Shown here: piece after piece, positions 45,695 through 59,361 of the stretch
Position numbering within the stretch: the stretch's first letter is position 1
Layout of the letters: the number at the start of each line of letters is the position of its first letter
Assembly: GCA_021613335.1 (NCBI GenBank)
Contig: JAJTWR010000113.1
Span: 3,057,001-3,121,000, forward strand
Direction of reading: 5' to 3'
DNA: 64,000 nucleotides
Origin: Whitmania pigra
Lineage: Eukaryota; Annelida; Clitellata; Hirudinida; Haemopidae
Position numbers and translations under genes: made by a program
Notes under the pieces: model-generated
Told to the model about the DNA's origin: nothing
Databases searched by the model: none
Seen by the model: the letters and a program-made list of their open reading frames with translations, nothing else

Positions 45695-46191
45695 CAGTGA
45701 TGGTAGTTACTAACTATAAGTAGTTAACTACTAGTTAATAACTACTTTAAAGTAGTTACGAAGTAGTTAATAACTACTTTAAAAGTAGTTAACTACTATT
45801 TTTTAACTACTTTTTTAAGAGTAGTCATTAACTACAAATAGTTAACTACTTTTTTAAAAAAATTTAAAATAAAATGAAGAAAAATATTTTTTTTCCAATT
45901 TCACAATTTGGTACATCATTTTTTAAGCATAGTTTCTTCTGTTTTTGATTAATTTGGACAATAAAATTTTGTTCAAAATGTTACACTAGTGTAAATAAAT
46001 ATGCTAATAATTATGTCTTGTTCAATTGTCCAGAAAATTAATTTTATCAAATGTCAACGGAAAAGTAGTTTAAAAAAGTAGTTAAAAAGTAGTTAACTAC
46101 TATGCAAGGAGTGGTTACTAACTACTTATTTAAAAAGTAGTTAAAAATAGTTACTAGTAGTTACTTTTTAAGTAGTTAAAGCCCATCACTG
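45695..46191. mobile_element. hAT-type MITE with 8-bp target duplication
   Basis: A 497-bp element starts CAGTGATGG and ends CCATCACTG. It is flanked by ATCATTTC at 45687-45694 and again at 46192-46199, a perfect 8-bp duplication as made by hAT transposases. Both ends carry dense arrays of GTAGTTA/TAACTAC, often as GTAGTTAACTAC palindromes, which resemble subterminal transposase-binding repeats. The centre is AT-rich and codes for nothing. Confidence 0.85.
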
Positions 46192-46252
46192 ATCATTTCT
46201 CATTACTGATACATTAAAAACCAACTGGAACGTAATTTGGGAACATGGGATA

Positions 46253-46410
46253 TTCCCCCCTTGACTTTAGACTAAACGCAAAAAAGGTCATCTCCTCATA
46301 TTTTACGAGGGTTTGCCCTCCATCCCCTAAATTTTGTCTAGAAGCAAAAAAGATCGTTTTGTCAAGTTGTTCGAGGGTTTGCCCCCTTAGAAAAAGCTGA
46401 AATGACGTGT
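46253..46410. repeat. Dispersed repeat, copy 2 with an internal partial duplication
   Basis: This matches the unit at 44841-44946 (CCCCCCTTGACTTTAGAC, GGTCATCTCCTCA, GAGGGTTTGCCC, AAAAAGCTGAAATGACGT). The middle part is present twice, at about 46275-46320 and 46345-46392. Confidence 0.6.
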
Positions 46411-47172
46411 CTATTGAAAACTATACAGGCTTCGAACAGAGGACCGCAATGTTTTATGGCCAGCTTCGGCACTAGATTTGACTCAGTACAATCCGTTAAT
46501 TTAAGTGTCTTTTCTTTGCTCAAAGTTGCAAATGATTGATAACAGAAACTAACTTACTTAACAAGTTCTTTCAGCCATAACTATACGTTGAATGTTAATT
46601 AAAATCGTTGCAATTTGGGATATTATAATATAAATAAATAAAATTAACCTGTAAGAAAGTTTCTAAGTTTTCGACTATGCCCCCCCCCCTTCCCGCAGTT
46701 GCCGGCCATCCGGGCCCACAGTCACGCCATTGAAAACAGTAGTGGAACTGCAATGTTTAGAATTAAAATCTGCACCTTAATTAAATATTGGTTTGCAACT
46801 TTCAGATGGACGTCCTCACAAAGATATTGAAGGGATTTGATCATTAAGAACACCAAAGCTGAGAGAACGACTACCAGGCTCGACGATTCCCATTTACCCG
46901 GGGAATTTGTTGCTTTCGCTTTCGTGCGGCTCCGACAAAGTTTTACCGACAACGGTGATTTAGATCTGGGTTATGAAAGACGAATATAAAGGACAAAAGT
47001 ACAGAGGTGAATCTAAAATTATATTGCACAGCATAATTTTACAAAAACATTGAAGGGTTCTCAACCCCTACACCAATTAAAACCATTTCTTTCTACAAGC
47101 GCTTTACTAACAAGTGTATAAGATCCTTTATTTGAAAAGTGCCGCCAATTCAATCCATATTTTAATGTTTCT

Positions 47173-49209
<2,037 letters not shown>

Positions 49210-50958
49210 TTTGCAAAATTAGCAATTACAAGATGATTTGTTAGATTTAAAACACGTAAGTTATTAGTCTGGTATTTACCAACATAACTGATTAGTTAAT
49301 CATCATCAAAGCTTAATCAAAGAATTATATATTAAATGCGAAATGTACTAAATTTATAAAAAGGTTGTAAAATTTTAAAAATTAATCATGAAATACGAGC
49401 TGACTGGAACAGTTTTGCACCTCCAAATTTAACCAAAACTAAAAATATGTCACGTGCGACAAACGAGGACATTCCAAATCATTACTTAGACCTGGACCTG
49501 CATGTCATTGCAAAACATTTACATCCTTAGCTATTTTCGTCATATTTATGTAGTTTGATTGCTGTCATGCACAATTTGCTTCAGTCAGTGATAATCATTG
49601 GTTAGTAACCACCTCGATCGCTTGGTCTATATATTTTCAATAGATGTAGATATAATGTATACATATTTAACTAGTTAAATGGGAGTGTTAAAAGATTTTA
49701 AAAAATTGGCCGAGTGACCAACTCCGACACAGCCAACAGTACTCCAGTATATTAGACCACATCCCCGCAAAAACAGAATTTGCTCTCTGCAAGATGGCTC
49801 TTGACATCACTTTTCAGCAGTTTTTAAGAAGTTAGAAAAATAATAAATGTTGGAAGTTTTTGTTCTTTAAAACTGTAATGAACCTCGATAATCACCGTAA
49901 CCATGAAAATATGCATAAACATGACAGAAATCAAAGATAGGCAAATGTATCCTTAAATAATCCCAAGGCAAGACTTAAAATATGTGTGGTGCAGTGTACA
50001 AAAAAGTAGGTACTAATATCAAGTCAATACAATATTCTATATTCTATATATTATATTCTTCACCAAAGGTTTAAAATTCTTACATTCAAACACAGGGAGC
50101 CTTCAAACGCAGAATAGATCAATAGCAACAAGCAAGTGTCAAAACAAACTTATGAGAACCGACAATTTGTAACATTAACACTAATAAATGAAATAAATAA
50201 TAAATTAAATCTGCATATTTCAAAACATGTTGCAAAACCACATTTGCATAAAGTAAATGGTAACTCAGTAGACCAAATATTTTATGGCAAATCCACACAA
50301 GCAAGCCAGACTTCCATTAAAGCACTTATTATGCTTTAAACGATATGAGAAAGCAAGAAATGCTGGCAAGAGTCCAAAATATATCCCACAAAAGTTTAAG
50401 GTCTCGTTGAGCAATACACAATGGATAATACCAATCATCTAAATCCTCCTTTCACCGCTCATTCTAAGAGAACGTGGGCTTGCTGAATCCATAAACCACT
50501 TAAAGAACATCAAGTGCTGTCACAGCTCGATACCATTTCATTCATGAATGAATTGCTTAATTCACATCATTTGTTGTTGAAAGGCTTGTTGAAACAACAC
50601 ATTTGAATTGTATGATGAAACATTTCAACAGTTTTAAAACATGATCAAAATAAAATTCAAATTTTTTAAAAATTATCAGGTTGAACGTTCAAGAGGGTCA
50701 AATAGTTGCTTGATAAATAGATGTGTGACAGAGAGCGATCAAATGCTTTGACTCAATATTAATTAGATGATAACATTAATCATGTAGTAAATTAAGTAAT
50801 GAATTTAGACAAATACTCTTGAAATCATTTAGAGAAAATTACAAATCAGTGAATCAATTAAAACTTCAGAATAATCAAAATCAATATCCATTTTTGACTC
50901 AAAATGAAAATTTAAAAACAGACTGAATGCAAAAAACTTGTGATGATGTGGGTGTTTG
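49210..50958. other. Intergenic, gene A to ethanolamine kinase
   Basis: About 1.7 kb of AT-rich sequence with only short chance frames. It should hold the promoter of coiled-coil gene A and the 3' flank of the kinase. Nothing else was seen. Confidence 0.5.
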
Positions 50959-53401
50959 TTACAAGGGCAATTGCAAACTCAGGAACTCTGTTTTCCTTCT
51001 TTCATATTCTTGAAGCCTCTGTCTTGCAAAGTCAACAAAATCATACTCAAGGTTAGAATACTGTGACTGTATAATGCCCCAAATACTCCAAAATATATGA
51101 GATGCCTGAAATAAGCATTTTAAAAATTTTCATAGGTCATATTATTTTCATAAAATAGTTTCAACCATCTTGGTTATAAAGTATGGCATAAATTTCTACC
51201 CTGTTATTTGAAAAGGCTTGGTATAATTGATTAAAAAAGCAATGGCTCCAAAAATAGAATTTCATTAAGGTACATCGATTGTTGAGCTGATTGAGTTTAT
51301 CAATTACTAACATTGATAACACCAGTCCGGTGATGCCAAACACTTGTTCATAGTTATGTAGTTTTTTTTTTGGCATTGTTTAAGAAAGAATGTTAAAAAA
51401 ATATCATAAACCCAATTTATCAAAATTTAACAAACAATGGTGTTAAGAACTTCTTTATCTTTCTTTATCTCTTCCAACTCAATTTCATTCCAAACTTATA
51501 TCAAAATAAAGAGCTGGGCAAAAATTATAAAAATGCAGCTAAAATAAAACGGGAAAACTATCAAACCAGAGAAAACTTGTTGGCTTGTATGTATAGCAGA
51601 TCAACATCAGCTTGACTGACATCACTTTTTCCTCGCTGTTCATAAAGGATGGTCAGAAACATTCTCAGCCACTTCATCTGATAATCTTTGGACGGATACA
51701 AATTGTAATCTATGTCCGTCATCCCTGGAATCAAAAGATGCCTTTTAACACTTTCTCGTTTAATGCTCCACATGCAATGTTTAGCAATATATCGCTAATG
51801 TCACATTACTTTAATAAAAACTGAAATTTCATGATAAATGCATCCAATCAAAAGTATAGGTTTAAAATATTTTTATATAACTGCAGGCAGTTGGCACCTT
51901 AAAGTATAAAATTTATATTTAAATAGACAGCTAAAATGAAATGGGTCACAAGAATAATTTCTTTTAGTCAGTGGTGAAATTACAAAGTCTGCACAAATGC
52001 TGACAAGTTCAAAACTATGTCATTTGCATCAGATGTTAGAACAGCATAGACTTTTCAAATATTAAAAGCGACGAAGATCTAATAAGTTTCAGTCAAAAGC
52101 ACAATTATCTCTCACCCGCAAATTCACAAAAGTAATTTCCAATGTCAAAGGCTTGATAATTTGGCTGTGCATATTCATAATCAATAAATGTCACTTTATC
52201 TGAAAAAGAATATGATTGAGTCTAAAAACCATAAAAGACGAGCATGGGCGCAAAAGATGACCAACTGTGAGACTTCTCGTAAATGATGTTTTTTGGAAGC
52301 AAATCGTTATGGCAGAAAACTATCGGAGAATCACAAGCCGTCAACTCCTTTTCCAACAAATCCACCTCAAGCCTCAAACTCTGTCTCGTCCACTTCCCAT
52401 CCAATCTGAAAATTCAAACCTTTACAAATCCATGGATGATGCAAATTAATCGAGTGGCAGTTTTTAATTTAAAAAAAAAAGGAAGGTAGTTTTAATAAAA
52501 ATATTCGTCATAAAGAATTCACTCGAAGGTCATTGGGACGTGGTCGAGCCACTTCCTCATGGAAGGAAAGAGTCCCGGAGTTTTCTGGAAGATGGTCTTG
52601 CATCCGAGGAGGGTTTGGACTTTCTCGATGTCAATAGAATGGAATCTTATCATTTCTTTCATGACCAGCCTGGGTTGTAAACAATAATTAATTAATTAGA
52701 ATTAATAGATATTATAATTAGAGAATGAGAATGTAGGTCGTCGTTTTGTACTTTTATTCAAAGTTGGTTGAATTACCCAAACTTAATTTGCTACAAGAAA
52801 AAATGTGCAAGCATTCCAGAAAATGCAGAAAAGTCTTAATCTTGAATTATGTACAAACAATCAGGGGCACTTAATCACCCAGGCTGATATTCAAATTAAA
52901 GTGTTCAAATTAAATTAAGGCATGCAAAATCACCTCTGAACACCGAAGTCATACAGCGTATCCTGATCGAGAGTCGTGCCAGGTGCGTAACCGTACACGA
53001 GACCATTCTGAAAGCTGCAGTGGAGAGGAGGGGATAGTCCCAAGTTGTGGAGAACGAACATGCTCAACTTCTCCTGGTTTCTGTCTACTACTAAGCCAGA
53101 GCCCTTTCCATAAACTCTCACCAAGGTAACATCTGCTCCATTTTCATCTTCTTTAAAGCATGCCACCAGCTTATTAGTGCACCCATCTTTAAAAAGCTGC
53201 CAAATATTGGTTCAAATTATCATAAATTAAATTTTAATTATTCATTAACTTGTCGACAGTTCAAGCTCAATTCACCTTGCAAGAAACGTCAGTCAAGTTC
53301 CAGCCAGTCTTAATTTGACAAACAATTTTTTTAGCTCCTTCAAAAATATTTTCGTCATCATTCACAGATACATCGAGAAATGGTACATCGTAGATGCTCA
53401 T
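50959..53401 (-). CDS. ETNK1: Ethanolamine kinase (ETNK1/2, Drosophila easily shocked type)
   Basis: Phosphorylates ethanolamine with ATP, the first step of the Kennedy pathway to phosphatidylethanolamine, in the cytosol. Seven exons: 53401-53276, 53196-52934, 52669-52523, 52405-52266, 52199-52116, 51724-51567, 51105-50959; 354 residues, typical of the family. Visible motifs are LFKDGCTNKLV (nucleotide loop), LVRVYG, the Brenner phosphotransferase motif CHNDLLPKN (His near residue 211, catalytic Asp two later) and IDYEYAQPNYQAFDIGNYF with the metal-binding Asp. The ending ASHIFWSIWGIIQSQYS matches ETNK rather than choline kinase. Vertebrates have ETNK1 and ETNK2; this is probably their single counterpart. 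Confidence 0.93.
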
Positions 53402-55144
53402 TCTTCAGTTTTTCAAGGTAATACCTAAAAGAAAAGAAAATTGTTTATACTTACTAACTGAGTAAAACTTTATTTTTCAAGTAACTGGAAAACTATGTAA
53501 TATATTCCTCAAATAAGCATTAATTCATAAATATCAGCATTAAATGGACATCTGAAAACATCCGAAAGTGCGGCACAATACATAAAACAGCGTCACAAAG
53601 CAATGCAAATGCAAACTGGAAAAGAGAAAGCCAAATAAAATATAATCTGGTAATGATTTTTAAATACTGTACTAACAAGATTAAAATATAAATTAGTATG
53701 CATAATTAGCCAAGGAATTGCAGATAACATCATATCGGCCTCAGTATCATATAAAGAATAATTTCTTAGTGTCATCAAACATCAGATGGTATTTACAATT
53801 ATTCTATAAACTACATGAGTAGGAGTAACAGTTGTGAGCCAATCAATGAATTTGAAGGAAATACATCAATATATTGCTCACATTAGAGAATTTATTGGAA
53901 AAATGCATTGAATTAAATAATATTTATTTTTAAAATTTAAAAGTTATAGAAATTCTTGTGAGCAGCTAGGATATGAACTGAGTCATACCACAAAAAAGGC
54001 AAAAGCCTTCACCAATCAAATGTTGATGATGATCTTAATTTTTCAAAATTAAGCATCCACAATCATGGTGAATGGGTCAATAATTGTATAGACTCATTGG
54101 ATCAATCATAAATCCAAATAATTGTGAAGAACCCATCACAATTTGAAAGAAAATACTAGCATGACATAAGACAACTGGAACATGAATGAATATGTCGTGG
54201 ATGCTGCTGATTTTCCAAATAGAAATAACTCAAGCAGTATTTACAATAATAATAAAAGGTTATTTTAAACAAATTTTAATCTCGTTTTAATGACAAATCT
54301 TATTATGTAATATTTATATGGGTTTCAGGCATATATTCAAAAAGCCAACATAAACCACATTTAGCAAAAGATTGTGCAAATTCTTTAGGTTCTATGTTTG
54401 GCATACTAATCAGCAATAATCAACCGAAAAGTTACACAATTCTTTTTTGATTATCAATGTCATTAAAACTAACATTAGAAAAAGATATAAATAAAAATCA
54501 AAAGATTTCGAAATCACCTTAAGTCAAAAAAAAACTACTAATACTCGAATTAAACAAACTGAAACGAGTCAAGGAGTTATCAATAAGATAACACTCAATG
54601 TAGTAGAACCACGATAATTGAAATTGTTCCGCTGATAACCAGCACGAAAAGTAAACGTCAGCATAATGGTCTGTTCCACATGGATCAAATGGTATAATAG
54701 CTCATGCCTACAGTTACAATATATTTAACATGTTTGTTTTTAGTGAAACATAAGAATGTATTTTAATGAGCATTAATTTGTGACAGTAGACTCTTAATAT
54801 CTGCGCATCAACTTAACATTACAAATGTATGAGTTTGATAATAATAAAAATAAAACATTTTTAATTATTGACAAGTGCTCGTCAATATCACTGAAGCAAA
54901 ACTTTTTTTACGAAACGGTTTGGAGTTGGGGAAATATATTTAAAATATTCAAAAATGTCTCCAATTTTTTTAATATAATTTTTTTGAAAAGTTTTAAACC
55001 GCACATAAACGCAGAGTTTTGTTTTGTTTCTCCTCATATCATCATCATACATCTACGAGCATAATAAGGTTAACGCACATGATTAAAACGGACCAAAACT
55101 TTTACACGTGGGATTTATTAAAAATTGTTTAAAAGTCATCAGGG
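53402..55144. other. Intergenic between head-to-head ETNK and SLC35B3
   Basis: About 1.7 kb of AT-rich sequence between divergent genes. It must hold both promoters. No gene, RNA or recognised repeat was found. Confidence 0.5.
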
Positions 55145-57155
55145 ATGGGCACGCTACAAAGACCAAAGCAATCAGATAAAAATACCATTAGCGTTGAACC
55201 TCCATGTGATAATTCACTGAAGATAGATATTCCAGAAATGGAGACCAAACACAAAGCAGCGAATGAATATCAGCTTTCAATTCTTTGTGTGGACTTATCT
55301 AAAATGTCTCCATTTACACAATTTCTCTCGTGTTGCTTATGTATATTTATATTTTATTTGATATATGGGTTTCTGCAGGTAATATCTCTTAAATATTATA
55401 TTTGATTGTTTTCATAAAAGAAAATTAATGTTTGTAGGAGTTGATATTTGCTATGGAAGGGTTTAAAGTATTTGGATGGTATTTAACAATGATTCAATTC
55501 TTATTATATTCCATATTTGGTTATATCGAGGTTAGAGTTTCAGAGACTGGACCTCGAAAGTAAGAATGTCAAAAGTATGATCAATATGATTGTTTAATTT
55601 GTTGCACGATTAATGTCGCATTCTGCAGAATGCCTCTCAAATGTTACATTTTATTGTCATTTTTAACTGTTGGAACAATGGGATTTTCCAATGCATCTCT
55701 AGGCTATCTGAATTATCCTACTCAAGTTATATTTAAGTGCTGTAAATTGATTCCGGTCCTAATTGGAGGGATAATATTACAAGGTTTGTTGCTAAGAACT
55801 CCATTGCTGTGTTATGTTGATGTTTATTACTTACAAGTAGAGTTTAATATTGTAATATGTAAAACCAATTTTTACATATCCATTGGGACAAATCTAAATA
55901 ACGTCGCATTTGTTTTAAAGTTCTTTAATTTGCCCAAAAGTTAAGATTTGATGCAAGTTATGTGAAGCATAAGTGACCAATTCTGCAAGCTAAGAAAAAC
56001 AATGTGTTGTGTTCACAGCAACTTGCATCTCCACTTTGATTAGGCACTATGTGAGTGAAACTATGTCATGTCAATTCATCAGATTATAAATTTCAGGAAA
56101 GGCATTTTCCAACATAGACTGGGTGGCATGTTTCTGCATGTCGTGCGGTTTAATCTTCTTTACTTTGGCAGATAGCATGGTGCTGCCAAATTTTAACTTT
56201 TATGGTAATATTTTATAGAAATATATTTTATTATACCAGCATCGTTTGTAATCGTGAATATGATCCACGTTTCAGGTTTAATATTAATAAGCATCGCACT
56301 GTGCTTTGATGCTGCCATAGGAAATCTGCAAGAGAAGTTTATGAGGAAATCTCAAGCAGCCAATGCTGAAGTGGTTGGTAAAAGAAACATTCACAAATTT
56401 TGAACTTTTTAAAAATATTAACATTTAATAGGTCCTCTATTCTTATGCTATCGGGTTCATCTACATATTTATCGGGCAATTAGCAACACAACGACTATCA
56501 GAAGGTTTCCTTTTTTGTCTGGAAGTACGTATTTTTTCTGAGGGGAAAGATCTATTAAACATATAATAACAAATTATAGGCTCCTAATTGATTCCACCTT
56601 TGCTAGGCTTACAACATCTGCTTTATAACCTAGGATTCTGGTGCAGTCTAAAGATAAATGTTAACATTGGAAATGCCATTTTCAGAATCCAAGGGTTTAT
56701 GTTTACATATTCTTTTTCTCATTCTCTGGCTATTTGGGTGTCAATGTTGTACTCAGTTTGGTCCAAATGCATGGAGCATTGATTGCAGTAACAGGTTTAA
56801 CCTTTGAAGAACTCAACTCAAAATCTTCCAATTAATATCAGATATATAATATATAATTCCAGTCACAACATTTAGAAAAGCTTTGACTATTATGCTGTCC
56901 TTCATCATATTTTCAAAGCCCTTTACATTCCAGTTAGTGGTATTTAACATAGTTAAATTCTGAAAATATATTTAAGCTCATGTGTTTGGTTTTAGATATC
57001 TGTGGTCAGGTTTGATTGTTTTGCTCGGCATCTACCTGAACATTTACAGCAAAAACAAAGCTTCCTGGGATGAAAAGATATTCTCAAGACTCAAAGCTTG
57101 CCTTCCGGGTTCAAGGAAAAAGCTCATTAGCATACAAAACTTCAGCATTGTCTAG
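55145..57155 (+). CDS. SLC35B3: PAPS transporter SLC35B3 (PAPST2)
   Basis: Golgi-membrane transporter that brings the sulfate donor PAPS into the lumen for sulfation of glycans and proteins. Nine exons: 55145-55378, 55438-55559, 55629-55783, 56097-56204, 56276-56373, 56432-56524, 56686-56794, 56863-56932, 56996-57155; 382 residues with about ten hydrophobic segments. Diagnostic blocks are LIYGFLQELIFAMEGFK, FLTVGTMGFSNASLGYLNYP, QVIFKCCKLIPV, ALCFDAAIGNLQEKFM, HGALIAVTVTTFRKALTI and KPFTFQYLWSG, all close to human SLC35B3. The C-terminal tail is basic. The start ATG gives an N-terminal cytosolic region of about 50 residues. The AATAAA at 57391 is the likely poly(A) signal. Confidence 0.95.
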
Positions 57156-57748
57156 ACCATATCACATCGTTTAAACCATTGCCTCATTTCCATCAAATAG
57201 CTCCTCATGCAGTTTAAAATAGGTTTTAATTTAGAGTGAATCCTAAAAGCTAATTTGTAGGCAATTCTCCACATCACTGATTTTCAAATTGTTGGTGCCA
57301 TTACATTTCCATCAATTCCTTTAAAATGAACAAATTAATAGGTATAATTACTGCTAACATTCTGCCCAGCTTTGGAAAAAGAATCTGTTAAATAAAAAAT
57401 GGCATACATGAATTGAGGTTGCAGTCTTGGAGACAGTTGCACACAGATAAACAATCTGAACATTTTTATCTCTGTGCCTCGTTATAGGCTGCCTAAAAAG
57501 AGGCTAGAATAAGGGCAGTTTTCACTTTCATTAAAGTGACCAATTATTGATAAATTCAGTGTCATTAAAGTTATCATACTTGAACAGTTTTGACAGGCAT
57601 GATGAAAGGCATTTAATGAAACAATCAAAATGGAACAATATATTTCAACAAATTATGCAACAGAATAAATGTCACAGATATATTTCAAAAGAATCATTAT
57701 CAAAGGCACATGATATTTGCACATTAGGCATAAACCTTGTGGCAACAA
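57156..57748. other. Shared 3' region of SLC35B3 and ECHS1
   Basis: About 590 bp between convergent stop codons. AATAAA at 57391-57396 (+) fits the SLC35B3 3' end. No other feature was seen. Confidence 0.55.
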
Positions 57749-58615
57749 TCATTTTCCTTTAAAAACTGGAGAACGTTTCTCAATGAAAGCAGACATTCCT
57801 TCTTTCCTGTCCTCTGTGGCAAATGTCTGATGGAATATCTTTTTCTCGAAATCCAGGCCTTCGGAAAGACCCACTTCGTAAGACAAATTGATAGCTTCTT
57901 TGGCCATAGCAACAACTAATGGAGAGTTTGATGCAATTTTCTCAGCTAGTTTTAGAGCTTCATTGAGCAGATCACTAGATGGAAAGACTTTGCTCACAAG
58001 GCCTAGCTGGAGAGCCTCCTGTGCAGACAACCTGTTACCAGAAAGAATAATCTCCATAGCTCTTGATTTTCCCAGGGCTTTGGTAAGTCTTTGAGTCCCA
58101 CCAGCACCAGGTATTGTTCCCAAAATGATTTCAGGCTGGCCAAACTGAGCTTTATCGCTTGCATAAATTATATCGCACATCATGGCCAGCTCGCATCCAC
58201 CACCTAATGCATAACCATCCACTGCTGCAATAATAGGTTTTCGAAAAGCTGTTATTCTTGACCAGTGACCAAGGAATTTTGTCTTAAGCACTGCTTCGAA
58301 ATTTAGGTCTTGCATCTCCTTTATGTCTGCACCAGCTGCAAAAGCTTTCTCGTTACCGGTCAACACCAAGCAATTGACTTTATCGTTTGTTTCGAAATCG
58401 TCTAAGGTCGCGTTGAGTTCCTTCATAAGCTCATCGCACAATGCATTCAGTGCCTTTGGACGGTTTAGAGTGATCAGACCAATGTTCATCTTATCTCCTT
58501 TTAATTCAACTTTGATATTCTTCAAGTTCTGACCGGCAGATGCCAGGGTCCGAACCTGCGCAAAGACTCTCAGGCCATCGGATAGCAACCCCAACTTCGT
58601 AACAAGACGATACAT
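57749..58615 (-). CDS. ECHS1: Mitochondrial short-chain enoyl-CoA hydratase
   Basis: Hydrates 2-enoyl-CoA in fatty-acid beta-oxidation and valine catabolism in the mitochondrial matrix. One uninterrupted frame of 288 residues (human 290). The N-terminal 28 or so residues are basic/hydrophobic without acids except one Asp, fitting a mitochondrial targeting peptide. The crotonase core has [11 protein letters not shown] (oxyanion hole), [14 protein letters not shown] with catalytic Glu142 and [16 protein letters not shown] with catalytic Glu162 (human 144 and 164). It ends [12 protein letters not shown]. The frame stays open upstream to 58720, but an acceptor-like TTTCAG at about 58688 suggests a 5' UTR intron, and MYRLVTKLG at 58615 fits the family start. 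An intron-free coding region is unusual for this gene in animals. Confidence 0.95.
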   Translation of the reverse strand: MYRLVTKLGLLSDGLRVFAQVRTLASAGQNLKNIKVELKGDKMNIGLITLNRPKALNALCDELMKELNATLDDFETNDKVNCLVLTGNEKAFAAGADIKEMQDLNFEAVLKTKFLGHWSRITAFRKPIIAAVDGYALGGGCELAMMCDIIYASDKAQFGQPEIILGTIPGAGGTQRLTKALGKSRAMEIILSGNRLSAQEALQLGLVSKVFPSSDLLNEALKLAEKIASNSPLVVAMAKEAINLSYEVGLSEGLDFEKKIFHQTFATEDRKEGMSAFIEKRSPVFKGK

Positions 58616-59361
58616 CTTACAACACGGCACGACACACGAATCATTCGTCCCGTTAATTAATCGGTTGTGAACTCTGTTTAAGGCTCTGAAAGCAAAGCAT
58701 TTAGATTTTATTTTGTACAACTTAATTTAAACAAAAATATTTTTTATTATTTAATTGGCATTTAATGTGGTAATGGTCGAAGGATAAGCATTTTAAAGCC
58801 AAACATGTTGTTCACAAATTTTAAATTATTTAGATATGATTTTAAGCTTTTTCGTCATTAAATTTTCTCCAAATAATTACGACGAAGTCCATTAGCCACA
58901 CCAACGTTATGAAATGTGTTAGCCTTGATTCTTAAGATGACCTATGAACTTTATTTTAAAAAAATAATTCTTTAATTTGAGAATTTAATAACTGTTTTGG
59001 GAGAGCTTAAGAACAATATTCTTCAAAGTTTGCTGAAACTAGCAGGCAATTCTTTCACTTATCAATTTCTCAAGTTAATTTAATTAAAGTCACCTATAAT
59101 AAATATCTCATACTATTATAACCACTATCCCAGTGCTCTGCAGCTCTTGAACCTTTTTTTTTATGGGAGAATCCACTGGCTTGTTTTTTTTTATATTTTT
59201 AAAATAAATAACTAGCTTTGCAGCCCATTTTTAATTTTAAGAATGAGTTTTTTTAATTGTTCGATATTGTAAACAGTGCACCCGTGCCCGGGTGCTCTGT
59301 GCTTAATGGTCGGTTTTTGTTGGTGTTAACGTCTGCTTGGTGCTGTGAAAAAGCGATTGCC
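58616..59361. promoter_or_regulatory. Head-to-head region of ECHS1 and OSTF1
   Basis: About 750 bp between divergent start codons, the only place for both promoters. It includes a probable ECHS1 5' UTR splice site near 58688 and OSTF1 5' UTR sequence from about 59240. No TATA box is compelling. Confidence 0.45.

Larger units (their letters stand above)
45353..46732. mobile_element. Possible TIR-bounded DNA element, about 1.4 kb
   Basis: The left end reads CAGTGGCGTAACTTCAAGTGG, and the right end, reverse-complemented, CAATGGCGTGACTGTGGGCCC. The shared CARTGGCGTRACT is a common DNA-transposon terminus. Flanking 8-mers do not match, so these ends may belong to two different insertions. It contains the MITE at 45695-46191 and dispersed-repeat copy 2. 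Confidence 0.4.

Noticed and set aside
46722..46952. 76-codon minus-strand frame
   Set aside because: It overlaps a DNA-element terminus and matches no family.
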